Below, in pieces: positions 51,659-60,864 of a stretch of DNA of 64,000 bases (position 1 is its first letter; every line of letters begins with the position of its first letter). Source of the stretch: Pseudomonas sp. RIT-562 (GTDB lineage Bacteria; Pseudomonadota; Gammaproteobacteria; Pseudomonadales; Pseudomonadaceae). The notes under the pieces were generated by a model. It saw only the letters and a program-made list of their open reading frames with translations. It searched no databases and had not been told where the DNA came from. The translations under genes were made by a program, and so were the position numbers. Location: the NCBI RefSeq assembly GCF_026241895.1, contig NZ_JAPJIV010000007.1, forward strand, positions 1 to 64,000, read 5' to 3'.

Positions 51659-53275
51659 CTAACGTGCCTCAAAGGCCGGTGTGAGGATCGTATCCTTCGC
51701 CTCTGGCAGCATCTCTGGATAGTCCAGCGTGTAGTGCAGACCCCGAGATTCCTTGCGTTCCATGGCAGATCTGATCATCAGTTCCGCTACCTGAGCAAGG
51801 TTCCTCAGTTCAATCAAGTCTCTGCTTACTCGGTAGTTGCTGTAGAACTCGTCGATTTCATCGAGCAGCAGGCGTACCCGGTGCTGGGCCCGCTGCAGGC
51901 GCTTGTTGGTGCGCACGATGCCTACGTAGTCCCACATGAACCGCCGCAGTTCATCCCAGTTGTGCGCAATGATCACGTCCTCGTCCGAATCGGTGACCTG
52001 GCTGGCATCCCAGACCGGCAGGTCGATCGGGATGGCTACCGCAGGCAGCTGTTCGAGAATGTCTGCCGCCGCTGACCGCGCGTAGACAAAACATTCCAGC
52101 AGCGAGTTGCTGGCCATGCGGTTGGCGCCGTGCAGCCCGGTGAAACTGGTTTCGCCGATGGCATACAGGCCCGGCACATCGGTGCGACCGTGCTGGTCGA
52201 CCATCACGCCGCCGCAGGTGTAGTGCGCAGCCGGTACGACCGGGATCGGTTGTTTGGTGATATCGATGGAAAACTCGAGGCAGCGCTCGTAGACCGTCGG
52301 GAAGTGGCTCTTGATGAACGCTTCCGGCTTGTGGCTGATGTCCAGGTAGACGCAGTCCACCCCCAGGCGCTTCATTTCATGGTCGATGGCCCGTGCCACG
52401 ATGTCCCGGGGCGCCAGTTCGGCACGCGGGTCGAAGCGCTGCATGAACCGTTCGCCATTGGGCAGTTTCAGGTGCGCACCTTCACCGCGCAGGGCTTCGG
52501 TCACCAGGAAGCTCTTGGCCTGGGGGTGATACAGGCAAGTCGGGTGGAACTGGTTAAACTCCAGGTTGGCCACCCGGCAGCCTGAACGCCAGGCCATGGC
52601 AATTCCGTCGCCGCAGGCGCCATCGGGGTTGCTGGTATAGAGGTAAACCTTGGCGGCTCCGCCCGATGCGAGGATCACGAAACGCGCGCCGTAGGTGTCG
52701 ACTTCCCCGGTGCCGCGGTTGAGTACGTAGGCACCCAGGCAGCGGTCGCCGGCCAGGCCCAGGCGTTTTTCGGTGATCAGGTCGACCGCCACCCGCTGTT
52801 CCAGCAGTTCGATATTCGGCCGTTGCTTGGCCTGGGCGAGCAGGGTGCGGAAAATCGCCGCGCCGGTTGCATCAGCGGCATGGATGATGCGCCGATGGCT
52901 GTGGCCGCCTTCGCGGGTCAAATGGAATTCGAATCCGCCATCTTCGGTGCCGGACTGCTCATCCCGGGTGAAGGGCACGCCCTGGTCGATCAGCCATTGG
53001 ATGGCTTCCTTGCTGTGTTCGACGGTAAAACGCACGGCATCTTCGTGGCACAGGCCGCCACCGGCATTCAGCGTGTCGTCGACGTGGGATTCGACAGTAT
53101 CGGTATCATCCAGGACCGCCGCGACGCCACCCTGGGCCCAGAATGTCGAGCCGTTGGCGAGGTCGCCCTTGCTCAGAACGGCAATGCGCAGATGACCCGG
53201 CAAGGTCAGCGCCAGGCTCAAGCCTGCAGCGCCGCTGCCAATTACCAGAACATCGTGTTGAAACTGTTGGCTCAT
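51659..53275 (-). CDS. nadB: L-aspartate oxidase, hybrid 3' end
   Basis: 538 aa from ATG 53275 ([20 protein letters not shown]). FAD motif [13 protein letters not shown], then [23 protein letters not shown] and [20 protein letters not shown]. It oxidises aspartate to iminoaspartate for NAD synthesis. The last 63 codons and stop (51659-51851) come from the element and end LTPAFEAR; the body is host. Codons of the element-derived end are largely recoded, while [20 protein letters not shown] is unchanged, so function is under selection. Confidence 0.95.
   Translation of the reverse strand: MSQQFQHDVLVIGSGAAGLSLALTLPGHLRIAVLSKGDLANGSTFWAQGGVAAVLDDTDTVESHVDDTLNAGGGLCHEDAVRFTVEHSKEAIQWLIDQGVPFTRDEQSGTEDGGFEFHLTREGGHSHRRIIHAADATGAAIFRTLLAQAKQRPNIELLEQRVAVDLITEKRLGLAGDRCLGAYVLNRGTGEVDTYGARFVILASGGAAKVYLYTSNPDGACGDGIAMAWRSGCRVANLEFNQFHPTCLYHPQAKSFLVTEALRGEGAHLKLPNGERFMQRFDPRAELAPRDIVARAIDHEMKRLGVDCVYLDISHKPEAFIKSHFPTVYERCLEFSIDITKQPIPVVPAAHYTCGGVMVDQHGRTDVPGLYAIGETSFTGLHGANRMASNSLLECFVYARSAAADILEQLPAVAIPIDLPVWDASQVTDSDEDVIIAHNWDELRRFMWDYVGIVRTNKRLQRAQHRVRLLLDEIDEFYSNYRVSRDLIELRNLAQVAELMIRSAMERKESRGLHYTLDYPEMLPEAKDTILTPAFEAR
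51834..51851 (-). repeat. att direct repeat, right
   Basis: Second copy of tagttgctgtagaactcg; junction of host nadB (right) and element (left). Confidence 0.92.
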
Positions 53276-53552
53276 TTCAGAATTCCGCACAAAGCGACCC
53301 GAGTCGGGGTTGGCGCAAGACTCCGCAACGGCGAGTCGAGGCAGCCACACAGCCCACTAGTATATAGAGGGGGGGAGCGGCACAATAGCCGAGGTGGCAT
53401 GGCATTGTGAAACTACCGTGACAGGAAAAATCAGACGCTTCGTCGGATGTTTTTTTCACCGGTTCGGCGACAGGGCGACTGTATCGTGGATTTAACAGTC
53501 GTTTTCTGTACACAATTGCCCATTGTTGCGGGTGCAAGGCTGTAAATAATTG

Positions 53553-53580
53553 GAACTTTTGCCAAAGTGCCAAGATCAAT
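53553..53580 (+). promoter_or_regulatory. Possible AlgU-type promoter, distal
   Basis: GAACTT at 53553-53558, 17 bases, then tcaat. The -10 is a poor match to TCTGA. Confidence 0.35.
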
Positions 53581-53749
53581 AGACCGTTGCCCGAATCAAG
53601 GGACAGTGTCGGCTTCAGTGCAGGATTTGTGTTTCACAGGCCTGCCACGTGAATCCGGCGACAAGATTATTCGCGCAGCCGGGTTGACCCGCGCTGCGCT
53701 TTTCGTGCGTGCCAAATCAGAGCCCGCAGGAAACTTGCTTGGAGGGGGA

Positions 53750-53776
53750 GAACTTTTGCGAAAAGCCCGAGTCTAT
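53750..53776 (+). promoter_or_regulatory. algU: AlgU autoregulatory promoter
   Basis: GAACTT at 53750-53755, 16 bases, then tctat, 60 bases before algU. Position and -35 match the self-activated promoter known for algU. Confidence 0.6.
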
Positions 53777-53835
53777 GTTTGCAAGTCTGGTCGTTTAGTT
53801 ATGCAAGCCTCCTTCGAGCTTATCGAGGAGTGTTC

Positions 53836-54417
53836 ATGCTAACCCAGGAAGAGGATCAGCAGCTGGTTGAGCGCGTTCAACGCGGCGACAAGCGAGCTTT
53901 CGATCTGTTAGTGCTGAAATATCAGCACAAAATTCTCGGGTTGATCGTGCGGTTCGTGCACGACACCCATGAAGCCCAGGATGTGGCACAGGAAGCCTTT
54001 ATCAAGGCGTACCGTGCACTTGGTAATTTTCGCGGAGACAGCGCGTTTTACACGTGGCTTTACCGCATCGCCATCAACACGGCGAAGAACTATCTGGTTT
54101 CACGCGGCCGTCGGCCGCCGGATAGCGATGTCAGTTCCGAAGATGCAGAGTTCTACGATGGCGATCATGGCCTCAAGGATCTCGAGTCCCCAGAACGCGC
54201 ATTGCTGCGGGATGAGATCGAAGGCACCGTCCATCGGACCATCCAGCAACTTCCAGAAGATTTGCGTACGGCCTTAACTTTACGTGAATTTGATGGTCTG
54301 AGTTACGAGGACATTGCAGCAGTCATGCAATGTCCGGTGGGTACCGTGCGCTCCCGGATCTTCCGCGCTCGGGAAGCCATCGATAAAGCCCTGCAGCCGT
54401 TGTTGCAGGAAAACTAA
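53836..54417 (+). CDS. algU: ECF sigma factor AlgU (RpoE)
   Basis: 193 aa from ATG 53836 after gaggag. MLTQEEDQQLVERVQRGDKR is the classic start; sigma2 with DVAQEAFIKAYRALGNFRGD and sigma4 with LREFDGLSYEDIAAVMQCPV. Controls alginate and envelope stress genes; held by MucA. Confidence 0.97.
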   Translation: MLTQEEDQQLVERVQRGDKRAFDLLVLKYQHKILGLIVRFVHDTHEAQDVAQEAFIKAYRALGNFRGDSAFYTWLYRIAINTAKNYLVSRGRRPPDSDVSSEDAEFYDGDHGLKDLESPERALLRDEIEGTVHRTIQQLPEDLRTALTLREFDGLSYEDIAAVMQCPVGTVRSRIFRAREAIDKALQPLLQEN

Positions 54418-54448
54418 AGACAGCGGCGACAGCCAAGAGAGGAACGCC

Positions 54449-55036
54449 ATGAGTCGTGAAGCCCTGCAGGAATCGCTGTCCGCAGTGATGGATAACGAAG
54501 CGGACGAACTGGAATTGCGTCGGGTATTAAATGCCTTCGACGATGTTGAAACCCGTGAAACCTGGGCTCGTTATCAAATCGCTCGGGCAGTCATGCACAA
54601 GGACCTGCTGCTTCCACGCCTGGATATTGCGGCGGCCGTCTCGGCAGCCCTGGCTGACGAAACCGTACCGGCAAAAGCCACCCGTGGTCCATGGCGCAGC
54701 CTTGGTCGCCTGGCTGTAGCTGCGTCCGTGACCGTCGCCGTACTGGCGGGTGTTCGCCTGTACAACCAGGACGAAATCGCTGGTGTCGAACTGGCACAGC
54801 AGTCCAATCAGCCGGGTCTGGCCGTTCCTCAGGTCAAGGGTCCAGCAGTATTGGCTGGCTACAGCGAGAGCTCGGAAGCTACTGGCCCTATGGCTAATGG
54901 CGTGTTGCAAGGTCAGCCAGGCTGGCATGGTCAGCGTCTGCCTACCTATCTGCGCCAGCATGCCCAGGAAGCTGCAATGAAAGGTACTGAAAGTGCACTG
55001 CCATACGCTCGTGCAGCAAGCCTGGAAAACCGTTAA
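54449..55036 (+). CDS. mucA: Anti-sigma factor MucA
   Basis: 195 aa from ATG 54449. N-terminal cytoplasmic AlgU-binding part (MSREALQESLSAVMDNEADE), one membrane segment (about 86-104, LAVAASVTVAVLAGV), and a periplasmic end. No truncation of the kind seen in mucoid isolates. Confidence 0.95.
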   Translation: MSREALQESLSAVMDNEADELELRRVLNAFDDVETRETWARYQIARAVMHKDLLLPRLDIAAAVSAALADETVPAKATRGPWRSLGRLAVAASVTVAVLAGVRLYNQDEIAGVELAQQSNQPGLAVPQVKGPAVLAGYSESSEATGPMANGVLQGQPGWHGQRLPTYLRQHAQEAAMKGTESALPYARAASLENR

Positions 55037-55044
55037 GGAGGATC

Positions 55045-56001
55045 ATGCGCGCCATACCTCTACTTTCGCTTCTGCTTAGTGGCTGGTTCGTTGTTCCAGC
55101 CCACGCGGACGAAGCCCAGGACTGGTTGACCCGGCTGGGCCATGCCGAGCAGACGCAAAGCTTTAACGGTACTTTTGTCTACGAGCGTAACGGTAGTTTT
55201 TCTACCCACAACATCTGGCACCGTGTCCAGGATGGCAAGGTCCGCGAGCGTTTACTCCAGCTCGACGGCTCGGCTCAGGAAGTCGTACGCGTTGATGGGC
55301 ATACTCAATGCGTCAGCGGCACCCTGATTGCAGGGCTTGGAGAATCCTCCAAGTCTGCTGCTCGTGCACTTGATCCACAAAAGCTCAAGAATTGGTATGA
55401 AATTGCCGTCATCGGCAAATCGCGTGTGGCTGGGCGTCCAGCGGTAATTGTCGCCCTGACGCCACGGGATCAGCATCGATATGGCTTCGAGCTGCATCTG
55501 GACAAGGAAACCGGCCTGCCGCTCAAATCATTGTTGTTAAATGACAAGGGCCAGTTGCTGGAGCGTTTCCAGTTCACCCAGCTCAATACTTCCGAAGAAC
55601 CTTCCGAGCGTGATCTGCAGCCAGGCGCCGACTGTAAAGTCGTTGCCGTGGATAACGACAAGGCTTCGGCAGCGAACGTTGCGCAGTCCTGGCATTCGGA
55701 TTGGCTGCCGCCTGGTTTTGAACTGGCCAGCAGTTCCGCGCGCAAGGATCCTCAGACCAAGTCTCAGGTCAGTAGCCTGATGTATGACGATGGTCTTGCT
55801 CGATTCTCCGTATTCCTCGAACCCCTGAACGGCGCAGCCGTGACCGATACCCGCACCCAGCTGGGCCCTACCGTTGCGGTTTCGCGGCGCTTGACCACCC
55901 CTCAAGGCGAAATCATGGTAACGGTCGTTGGAGAAATTCCGATCGGCACCGCAGAGCGAATCGCGCTGTCCATGCGCACCGATGCCACTGCAGCCAAGTA
56001 G
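55045..56001 (+). CDS. mucB: Periplasmic regulator MucB
   Basis: 318 aa with signal peptide (PLLSLLLSGWFVVPAHA). MucB/RseB domain with FNGTFVYERNGSFSTHNIWH and a C-terminal lobe with MRTDATAAK. It shields MucA from proteolysis. Confidence 0.95.
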   Translation: MRAIPLLSLLLSGWFVVPAHADEAQDWLTRLGHAEQTQSFNGTFVYERNGSFSTHNIWHRVQDGKVRERLLQLDGSAQEVVRVDGHTQCVSGTLIAGLGESSKSAARALDPQKLKNWYEIAVIGKSRVAGRPAVIVALTPRDQHRYGFELHLDKETGLPLKSLLLNDKGQLLERFQFTQLNTSEEPSERDLQPGADCKVVAVDNDKASAANVAQSWHSDWLPPGFELASSSARKDPQTKSQVSSLMYDDGLARFSVFLEPLNGAAVTDTRTQLGPTVAVSRRLTTPQGEIMVTVVGEIPIGTAERIALSMRTDATAAK

Positions 56002-56182
56002 TGAGTCGATATCGAAATGTTTGGTGAGCATTTCAATTTGCAAAAAAACCCAGAATTTTTTATAGGTCACAGCCTCTCGGCTCTGGCCTTGTTTGTTGTT
56101 CCCGGAACAAAAATACCGGCGTATCTTTCCCGGTGTTCCTTGCTCCATATCGCTTAACCATGCTCGTCGTAACGGGAGCCGT

Positions 56183-57616
56183 ATGTCGATACCACGCTTG
56201 AAGTCTTACCTTTCCATTTTTGCCACTGTGCTGGTGCTCGGGCAGGCGGTCGCTGTCCAGGCGGTCGAGTTGCCTGATTTCACCCAGTTGGTCGAGCAAG
56301 CCTCGCCTGCTGTGGTCAACATCAGCACCACGCAAAAACTGCCGGACCGTAAAGTGTCCGAACAGGACATGCCCGACCTCGAAGGCCTGCCGCCGATGCT
56401 GCGCGAGTTCTTCGAACGCGGCATGCCGCAGCCGCGCAGCCCGCGCTCGCCACGGGGTGATCGCCAGCAGGCGCAGTCCCTGGGTTCGGGGTTCATCATC
56501 TCGTCTGACGGCTACATCCTCACCAACAACCACGTGATCGCCGATGCCGACGAAATCCTCGTCCGTCTCGCCGACCGCAGTGAACTCAAAGCCAAGCTGA
56601 TCGGCACCGATCCACGTTCCGACGTGGCCCTGCTGAAAATCGAAGGCAAGGACCTGCCCGTGCTCAAGCTGGGTAAATCCCAGGACCTGAAGGCCGGCCA
56701 ATGGGTCGTGGCCATCGGCTCGCCGTTCGGCTTTGACCACACCGTGACCCAAGGCATCGTCAGCGCCATTGGTCGCAGCCTGCCGAACGAAAACTATGTG
56801 CCATTTATCCAGACCGACGTGCCGATCAACCCGGGTAACTCCGGTGGTCCACTGTTCAACCTGAATGGTGAAGTGGTGGGGATCAACTCACAGATCTACA
56901 CCCGTTCCGGAGGGTTCATGGGTGTCTCGTTCGCTATTCCGATCGATGTGGCCATGGACGTTTCCAACCAGCTGAAAAGCGGTGGCAAAGTCAGTCGCGG
57001 TTGGCTCGGCGTGGTGATCCAGGAAGTGAACAAGGACCTGGCCGAGTCGTTTGGCCTGGACAAGCCGGCCGGTGCACTGGTCGCGCAGATCCAGGATGAC
57101 GGCCCTGCAGCCAAGGGTGACCTGCGTGTCGGCGACGTGATCCTGACCATGAACGGTCAGCCGATCGTCATGTCTGCGGACCTGCCACACCTGGTGGGCG
57201 CGCTGAAAGCAGGCTCCAAGGCCAACCTTGAAGTGATTCGCGACGGCAAGCGCCAGAATGTGGAGCTCACCGTTGGCGCGATCCCGGAAGAAGGCAAGGA
57301 GCTGGAAACCCTGGCCAAATCCGGAGTCGAGCGCAGCAGCAATCGCCTGGGTGTGTCCGTGGCCGAGCTGACTGCCGAGCAGAAGAAAACCTATGACCTC
57401 AAGGGTGGCGTGATCATCAAGGAAGTCCAGGACGGTCCTGCTTCGATGATTGGCCTGCAGCCTAATGATGTGATCACTCACCTGAACAATCAGGCGATTG
57501 GTTCCACTAAAGAGTTCACCGAGATCGCCAAGGCGCTGCCGAAGAACCGCTCGGTGTCGATGCGAGTCCTGCGTCAGGGCCGCGCGAGCTTCATCACCTT
57601 CAAACTGGCTGAATAA
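56183..57616 (+). CDS. mucD: Periplasmic serine protease MucD (DegP type)
   Basis: 477 aa from ATG 56183 with gggag upstream. Signal peptide, then His (NNHVIADADE), Asp (DPRSDVALLK) and Ser (NPGNSGGPLF), and two PDZ domains (about 265-360, 380-470). It degrades misfolded periplasmic proteins and restrains AlgU. mucC, present between mucB and mucD in P. aeruginosa, is absent here; the 181-base gap has no ORF for it. Confidence 0.96.
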   Translation: MSIPRLKSYLSIFATVLVLGQAVAVQAVELPDFTQLVEQASPAVVNISTTQKLPDRKVSEQDMPDLEGLPPMLREFFERGMPQPRSPRSPRGDRQQAQSLGSGFIISSDGYILTNNHVIADADEILVRLADRSELKAKLIGTDPRSDVALLKIEGKDLPVLKLGKSQDLKAGQWVVAIGSPFGFDHTVTQGIVSAIGRSLPNENYVPFIQTDVPINPGNSGGPLFNLNGEVVGINSQIYTRSGGFMGVSFAIPIDVAMDVSNQLKSGGKVSRGWLGVVIQEVNKDLAESFGLDKPAGALVAQIQDDGPAAKGDLRVGDVILTMNGQPIVMSADLPHLVGALKAGSKANLEVIRDGKRQNVELTVGAIPEEGKELETLAKSGVERSSNRLGVSVAELTAEQKKTYDLKGGVIIKEVQDGPASMIGLQPNDVITHLNNQAIGSTKEFTEIAKALPKNRSVSMRVLRQGRASFITFKLAE

Positions 57617-57634
57617 ACCGGTTGCTGGCTGAAT

Positions 57635-57667
57635 AAAAAACCGCCTCGAGAGAGGCGGTTTTTTTTC
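57635..57667 (+). terminator. mucD terminator
   Basis: Stem accgcctc/gaggcggt followed by a long T-run. Confidence 0.92.
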
Positions 57668-57670
57668 GTC

Positions 57671-57857
57671 TGTAGCAGCTGCCGAGCTCCGCGAGGCTGC
57701 GTTCGATTTATGCCGCGACGGAAATCTTGCGGGTGCTGCGCCTTCTGTAGCAGCTGCCGAGCTCCGCGAGGCTGCGTTCGATTTGTGTTGCGACGGAAAT
57801 CTTGCGGGTGCTGCGCCCCCGAACGCAGCCTCGCAGGCTCGACAGCTGCTACGGGCT
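57671..57857. repeat. Tandem and inverted intergenic repeat
   Basis: Two direct copies of about 75 bases starting tgtagcagctgccgagct (57671 and 57746) followed by an inverted partial copy (cgaacgcagcctcgcaggct, about 57821). A repeat family different from the REPs elsewhere in the window. A short tandem tacgggctgc ends it. Confidence 0.8.
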
Positions 57858-57869
57858 GCTACGGGCTGC

Positions 57870-59303
57870 TTAGCCCATCATGTCCTTGACCATGCGTTCC
57901 TGCTCCATCAACTCACGCTGGCGCGCGTCGATTCGCGAAGACAGCGGGAAGTTGCTGCCGGCCTTGCGCTTGGCAAAGTCGAGCTGCTGGATGGCTTGAC
58001 GATAATCGCCAACCAGCGCGAAGTACTCGGCTCGCGCCTGGTGCAGGCCAATGATGTTGCCCGACAGGCCGCGGGTTTCGGCCACCTGATACCAGACGTC
58101 CGGATCGTCCGGGCGCGATTTCAGCAAGCCTTCCAGGGCCTTCTCGGCATCGGCGGCACGGTTCTGTTTCAGCAGCAGGTCAACCCGCACCTGGTTCAGC
58201 GGGTAGTTGCCGGGATACTGCGTGAGCATCCGGTCAACCCGGGTCTGGGCATCCGCCAGGCGATTGTTGGTGATGTCCAGGTCCACTTGCGCGAGGTTGT
58301 AGATGATCTCGTTCGGCGACTTGGCCAGCAGCAGCTTGAGGTTCTCCCGCGCCTCGTTCAACTGACCACCCTTGATCTGGGCGATCGCCAGGCCATAGCG
58401 AGCCACGTCACTGTTGGGGTTTTCGTCAAGCTGGGCACGAAAGCGCTTGGCACCCAGGCCTGGGGTTTCTTCGTAGACCAATTGCACGCGGGCACGAATC
58501 AGCTGGTACCGCAGCGTGTCTTCGATGCCACCTTTTTTGGCTTGCTCGGCGCGGTTACGGGTATCGGCGATCCGTGATTCAGTCACCGGGTGAGTCAGGA
58601 GAAATTCCGGAGGCTTGGCATCGAAGCGGTACTGGCGCCCCAGTCGCTCGAACATGCTGGGCATCGAGCGTGGGTCGTAGCCGGCTTTTTCCAGATTGAG
58701 GATGCCGATGCGGTCGGCTTCCTGTTCGTTCTGGCGCGAAAAACGCCGCTGTTCCTGAATCGCCGCCGCTTGTGTACCGGCGATCGCAGCAATCCCCGCA
58801 TCCCCCGCACCGGCTGCAGCGATGACGATGCCGGCCAGCAGCGCGGCCATCATTGGCACCTGCATGCGCTGTTGCGCTTCAACGCCACGGGCAAAATGGC
58901 GCTGCGATAAGTGAGCCAATTCGTGGGCGAGCACCGAGGCGTATTCGCCTTCGGTCTGGGCATTGAGGAACAGGCCGCCGTTGACCCCGACAATCCCCCC
59001 CGGCGCCGCAAAGGCGTTGAGTTGCGGGCTGTTGATGAGGATGAACTCCAGGCGTCGGTCATTTACCTGGCTGGTTTCCACCAGGCGATAAACGCTGGAT
59101 TCGACGTAATCCTTGAGCTGTGGATCGTTGAGTTGCGAGACCTGGCTGCGCAGCAGGGCCAGCCAGGCGCGGCCGAGCTGGTATTCCTGTTGCGGTGAGA
59201 CAATGGCTGAACTGGCGTCGCCGAGTGACGGCAGGTCGTCGGCGAAGCCCGGTGAGGCGAGCAGGCAAGCGAGCGTCAGCAGGGTAGGGCGCAGAAAGGT
59301 CAT
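57870..59303 (-). CDS. M48 metalloprotease with TPR repeats (BepA-like)
   Basis: 477 aa from ATG 59303. Signal peptide, then the zinc motif HELAH (VLAHELAHLSQRH) and Glu (NEQEADRIG); TPR repeats from about 300 (YGLAIAQIKGGQLNEARENL). BepA degrades or rescues stalled outer-membrane proteins. Fits the envelope stress genes nearby. Confidence 0.88.
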   Translation of the reverse strand: MTFLRPTLLTLACLLASPGFADDLPSLGDASSAIVSPQQEYQLGRAWLALLRSQVSQLNDPQLKDYVESSVYRLVETSQVNDRRLEFILINSPQLNAFAAPGGIVGVNGGLFLNAQTEGEYASVLAHELAHLSQRHFARGVEAQQRMQVPMMAALLAGIVIAAAGAGDAGIAAIAGTQAAAIQEQRRFSRQNEQEADRIGILNLEKAGYDPRSMPSMFERLGRQYRFDAKPPEFLLTHPVTESRIADTRNRAEQAKKGGIEDTLRYQLIRARVQLVYEETPGLGAKRFRAQLDENPNSDVARYGLAIAQIKGGQLNEARENLKLLLAKSPNEIIYNLAQVDLDITNNRLADAQTRVDRMLTQYPGNYPLNQVRVDLLLKQNRAADAEKALEGLLKSRPDDPDVWYQVAETRGLSGNIIGLHQARAEYFALVGDYRQAIQQLDFAKRKAGSNFPLSSRIDARQRELMEQERMVKDMMG

Positions 59304-59401
59304 GCACAGAGCCTTAGTCGACAAAGACCTTACTGTAGCCGGACACTTGCCTTCGGACCAGATATTCTAAGCCACTCAACTGCCAGACCCGGAGTGATGC
59401 A

Positions 59402-59641
59402 ATGACTGACGCTGTAGCCCATGATGCCGAGCTGGACGCCAGCGGCCTGAATTGCCCGTTGCCGCTGCTCAAGGCCAAGCTCGAACTCAATCGCCTGGCC
59501 AGCGGCGCAGTGCTCAAGGTAATCGCCACCGATGCGGGCTCGCAGCGCGACTTTCGCACCTTTGCCCGATTGGCTGGTCATACGCTGCTGCGCGAAGAAG
59601 ACGAAGCAGGCGTGTACCGCTATTGGTTGAAAAAAGCCTGA
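59402..59641 (+). CDS. tusA: Sulfur carrier TusA
   Basis: 79 aa. Conserved LDASGLNCPLPLLKAKLELN with the active Cys. Delivers sulfur for tRNA thiolation. Confidence 0.93.
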   Translation: MTDAVAHDAELDASGLNCPLPLLKAKLELNRLASGAVLKVIATDAGSQRDFRTFARLAGHTLLREEDEAGVYRYWLKKA

Positions 59642-59672
59642 ATTGCGCAGGGCCTATTCCTAAGGATTTTTG

Positions 59673-60743
59673 ATGTTCAAGGTGTTACGCGACTGGATTC
59701 AGCGCTATTTCTCCGACGAAGAAGCCGTGGTGCTGGCGGTGCTGCTGTTCCTGGCATTTACCGCGGTCCTGACCCTGGGCGGAATGCTCGCTCCGGTGCT
59801 GGCGGGCATGGTCCTGGCTTATCTGATGCAGGGCTTGGTGGTGACACTCGAACGCCTGCGAGTGCCCGGCGGCGCTGCAGTGGGCCTGGTGTTTGCGCTG
59901 TTCATGGGCGTGCTGCTGGTGTTTATCGTGGTCGTTGTGCCGTTACTGTGGCATCAATTCATCACCCTGTTCAACGAGCTGCCCGGCATGCTCGCCAAAT
60001 GGCAGTCACTGCTGTTGCTGCTGCCGGAGCGCTACCCGCATCTGGTGTCGGACGAGCAGGTATTGCGGGCCATTGAAGTGGCTCGCGGTGAAATCGGTAA
60101 TTTCGGCCAGTGGGCTCTGACCTTCTCGCTGTCGAGCCTGCCCCTGCTGGTGAACATCATGATCTACCTGGTCCTGGTGCCGATCCTGGTGTTCTTTTTC
60201 CTCAAGGACCGGGAGATGATCGGCGAATGGGTTCGCGGCTACCTGCCTCGGGAGCGGGCGCTGATCACTCGCGTCGCGCATGAAATGAACCGGCAGATTG
60301 CCAACTACATCCGCGGCAAGGTCATCGAAATCTTCATTTGCGGCGGTGCGACCTACATCGGCTTCGTGGTGCTGGGGCTCAACTACGCAGCGCTGCTGGC
60401 GTTACTGGTGGGCATCTCGGTGGTCGTGCCCTATGTCGGCGCTGTGGTGGTAACCGTGCCGGTATTGCTGATTGCGCTGTTCCAGTGGGGCTGGAGCGAT
60501 CAGTTTATTTACCTGATGGCAGTCTACGGAATCATCCAGGTGCTGGACGGCAACGTGCTGGTACCGCTGCTGTTCTCGGAGGCGGTGAACCTGCATCCGG
60601 TGGCGATCATCTGCGCGGTGCTGTTGTTTGGCGGGTTGTGGGGCTTCTGGGGGGTGTTCTTTGCGATCCCCCTGGCGACGCTGTTCAAGGCCGTGCTGGA
60701 TGCGTGGCCGCGCAAGGAGCCGGTGGTGGCGCCGTTGCTTTAA
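59673..60743 (+). CDS. perM: AI-2E/PerM family membrane protein
   Basis: 356 aa from ATG 59673. About seven to eight membrane segments; FLKDREMIGEWVRGYLPRER and the C-terminal VNLHPVAIICAVLLFGGLWG motif are typical. Role uncertain; some members export AI-2 or act as antiporters. Confidence 0.85.
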   Translation: MFKVLRDWIQRYFSDEEAVVLAVLLFLAFTAVLTLGGMLAPVLAGMVLAYLMQGLVVTLERLRVPGGAAVGLVFALFMGVLLVFIVVVVPLLWHQFITLFNELPGMLAKWQSLLLLLPERYPHLVSDEQVLRAIEVARGEIGNFGQWALTFSLSSLPLLVNIMIYLVLVPILVFFFLKDREMIGEWVRGYLPRERALITRVAHEMNRQIANYIRGKVIEIFICGGATYIGFVVLGLNYAALLALLVGISVVVPYVGAVVVTVPVLLIALFQWGWSDQFIYLMAVYGIIQVLDGNVLVPLLFSEAVNLHPVAIICAVLLFGGLWGFWGVFFAIPLATLFKAVLDAWPRKEPVVAPLL

Positions 60744-60768
60744 GAATCTTCGGTGGAGCTGATGGCCT

Positions 60769-60840
60769 CATCGCGAGCAGGCTCACTCCTACATTGGCCC
60801 TATGCACGAGCCTCTGTGGGAGCAAGGCTTGCCCGCGATG
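60769..60840. repeat. REP inverted pair
   Basis: catcgcgagcaggctcactc (60769) and caaggcttgcccgcgatg (ends 60840) between perM and bcp. Confidence 0.9.
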
Positions 60841-60864
60841 GCGCCGGAGCAGACGCCCGATGAA

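Larger units (their letters stand above)
45287..51851. mobile_element. 6.5-kb integrated phage-satellite-like element in nadB
   Basis: Bounded by the 18-bp repeat. Contains, in order: tyrosine integrase, BRO-N protein, RepL-like wHTH protein, a 107-aa unknown, a charged helical protein, capsid-like protein, a 45-aa ORF, Rha protein, a 26-aa hydrophobic peptide and a replacement nadB end. All but the last read rightwards. Two T7-like phage promoters and two long inverted repeats lie between genes. No terminase, portal, tail, lysis cassette or recognised excisionase. Lower GC and different codon style than the host. The circular form would be about 6547 bp. Confidence 0.9.
53276..53835. other. 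Control region of nadB and algU
   Basis: 560 bases between divergent genes. Includes two AlgU-type promoter candidates (see separate entries). No gene supported; the open frame at 53567-53842 has no ribosome-binding site. Confidence 0.5.

Noticed and set aside
53567..53842. Small gene before algU
   Set aside because: No ribosome-binding site, and it covers the algU promoter region.
56002..56182. Deletion of mucC between mucB and mucD
   Set aside because: Several non-aeruginosa pseudomonads lack mucC; no remnant is visible, so it is lineage-normal.
5457..60840. CRISPR array from the many spaced palindromes
   Set aside because: They are dispersed REP pairs between genes, not a tandem array with regular spacers, and there are no cas genes.
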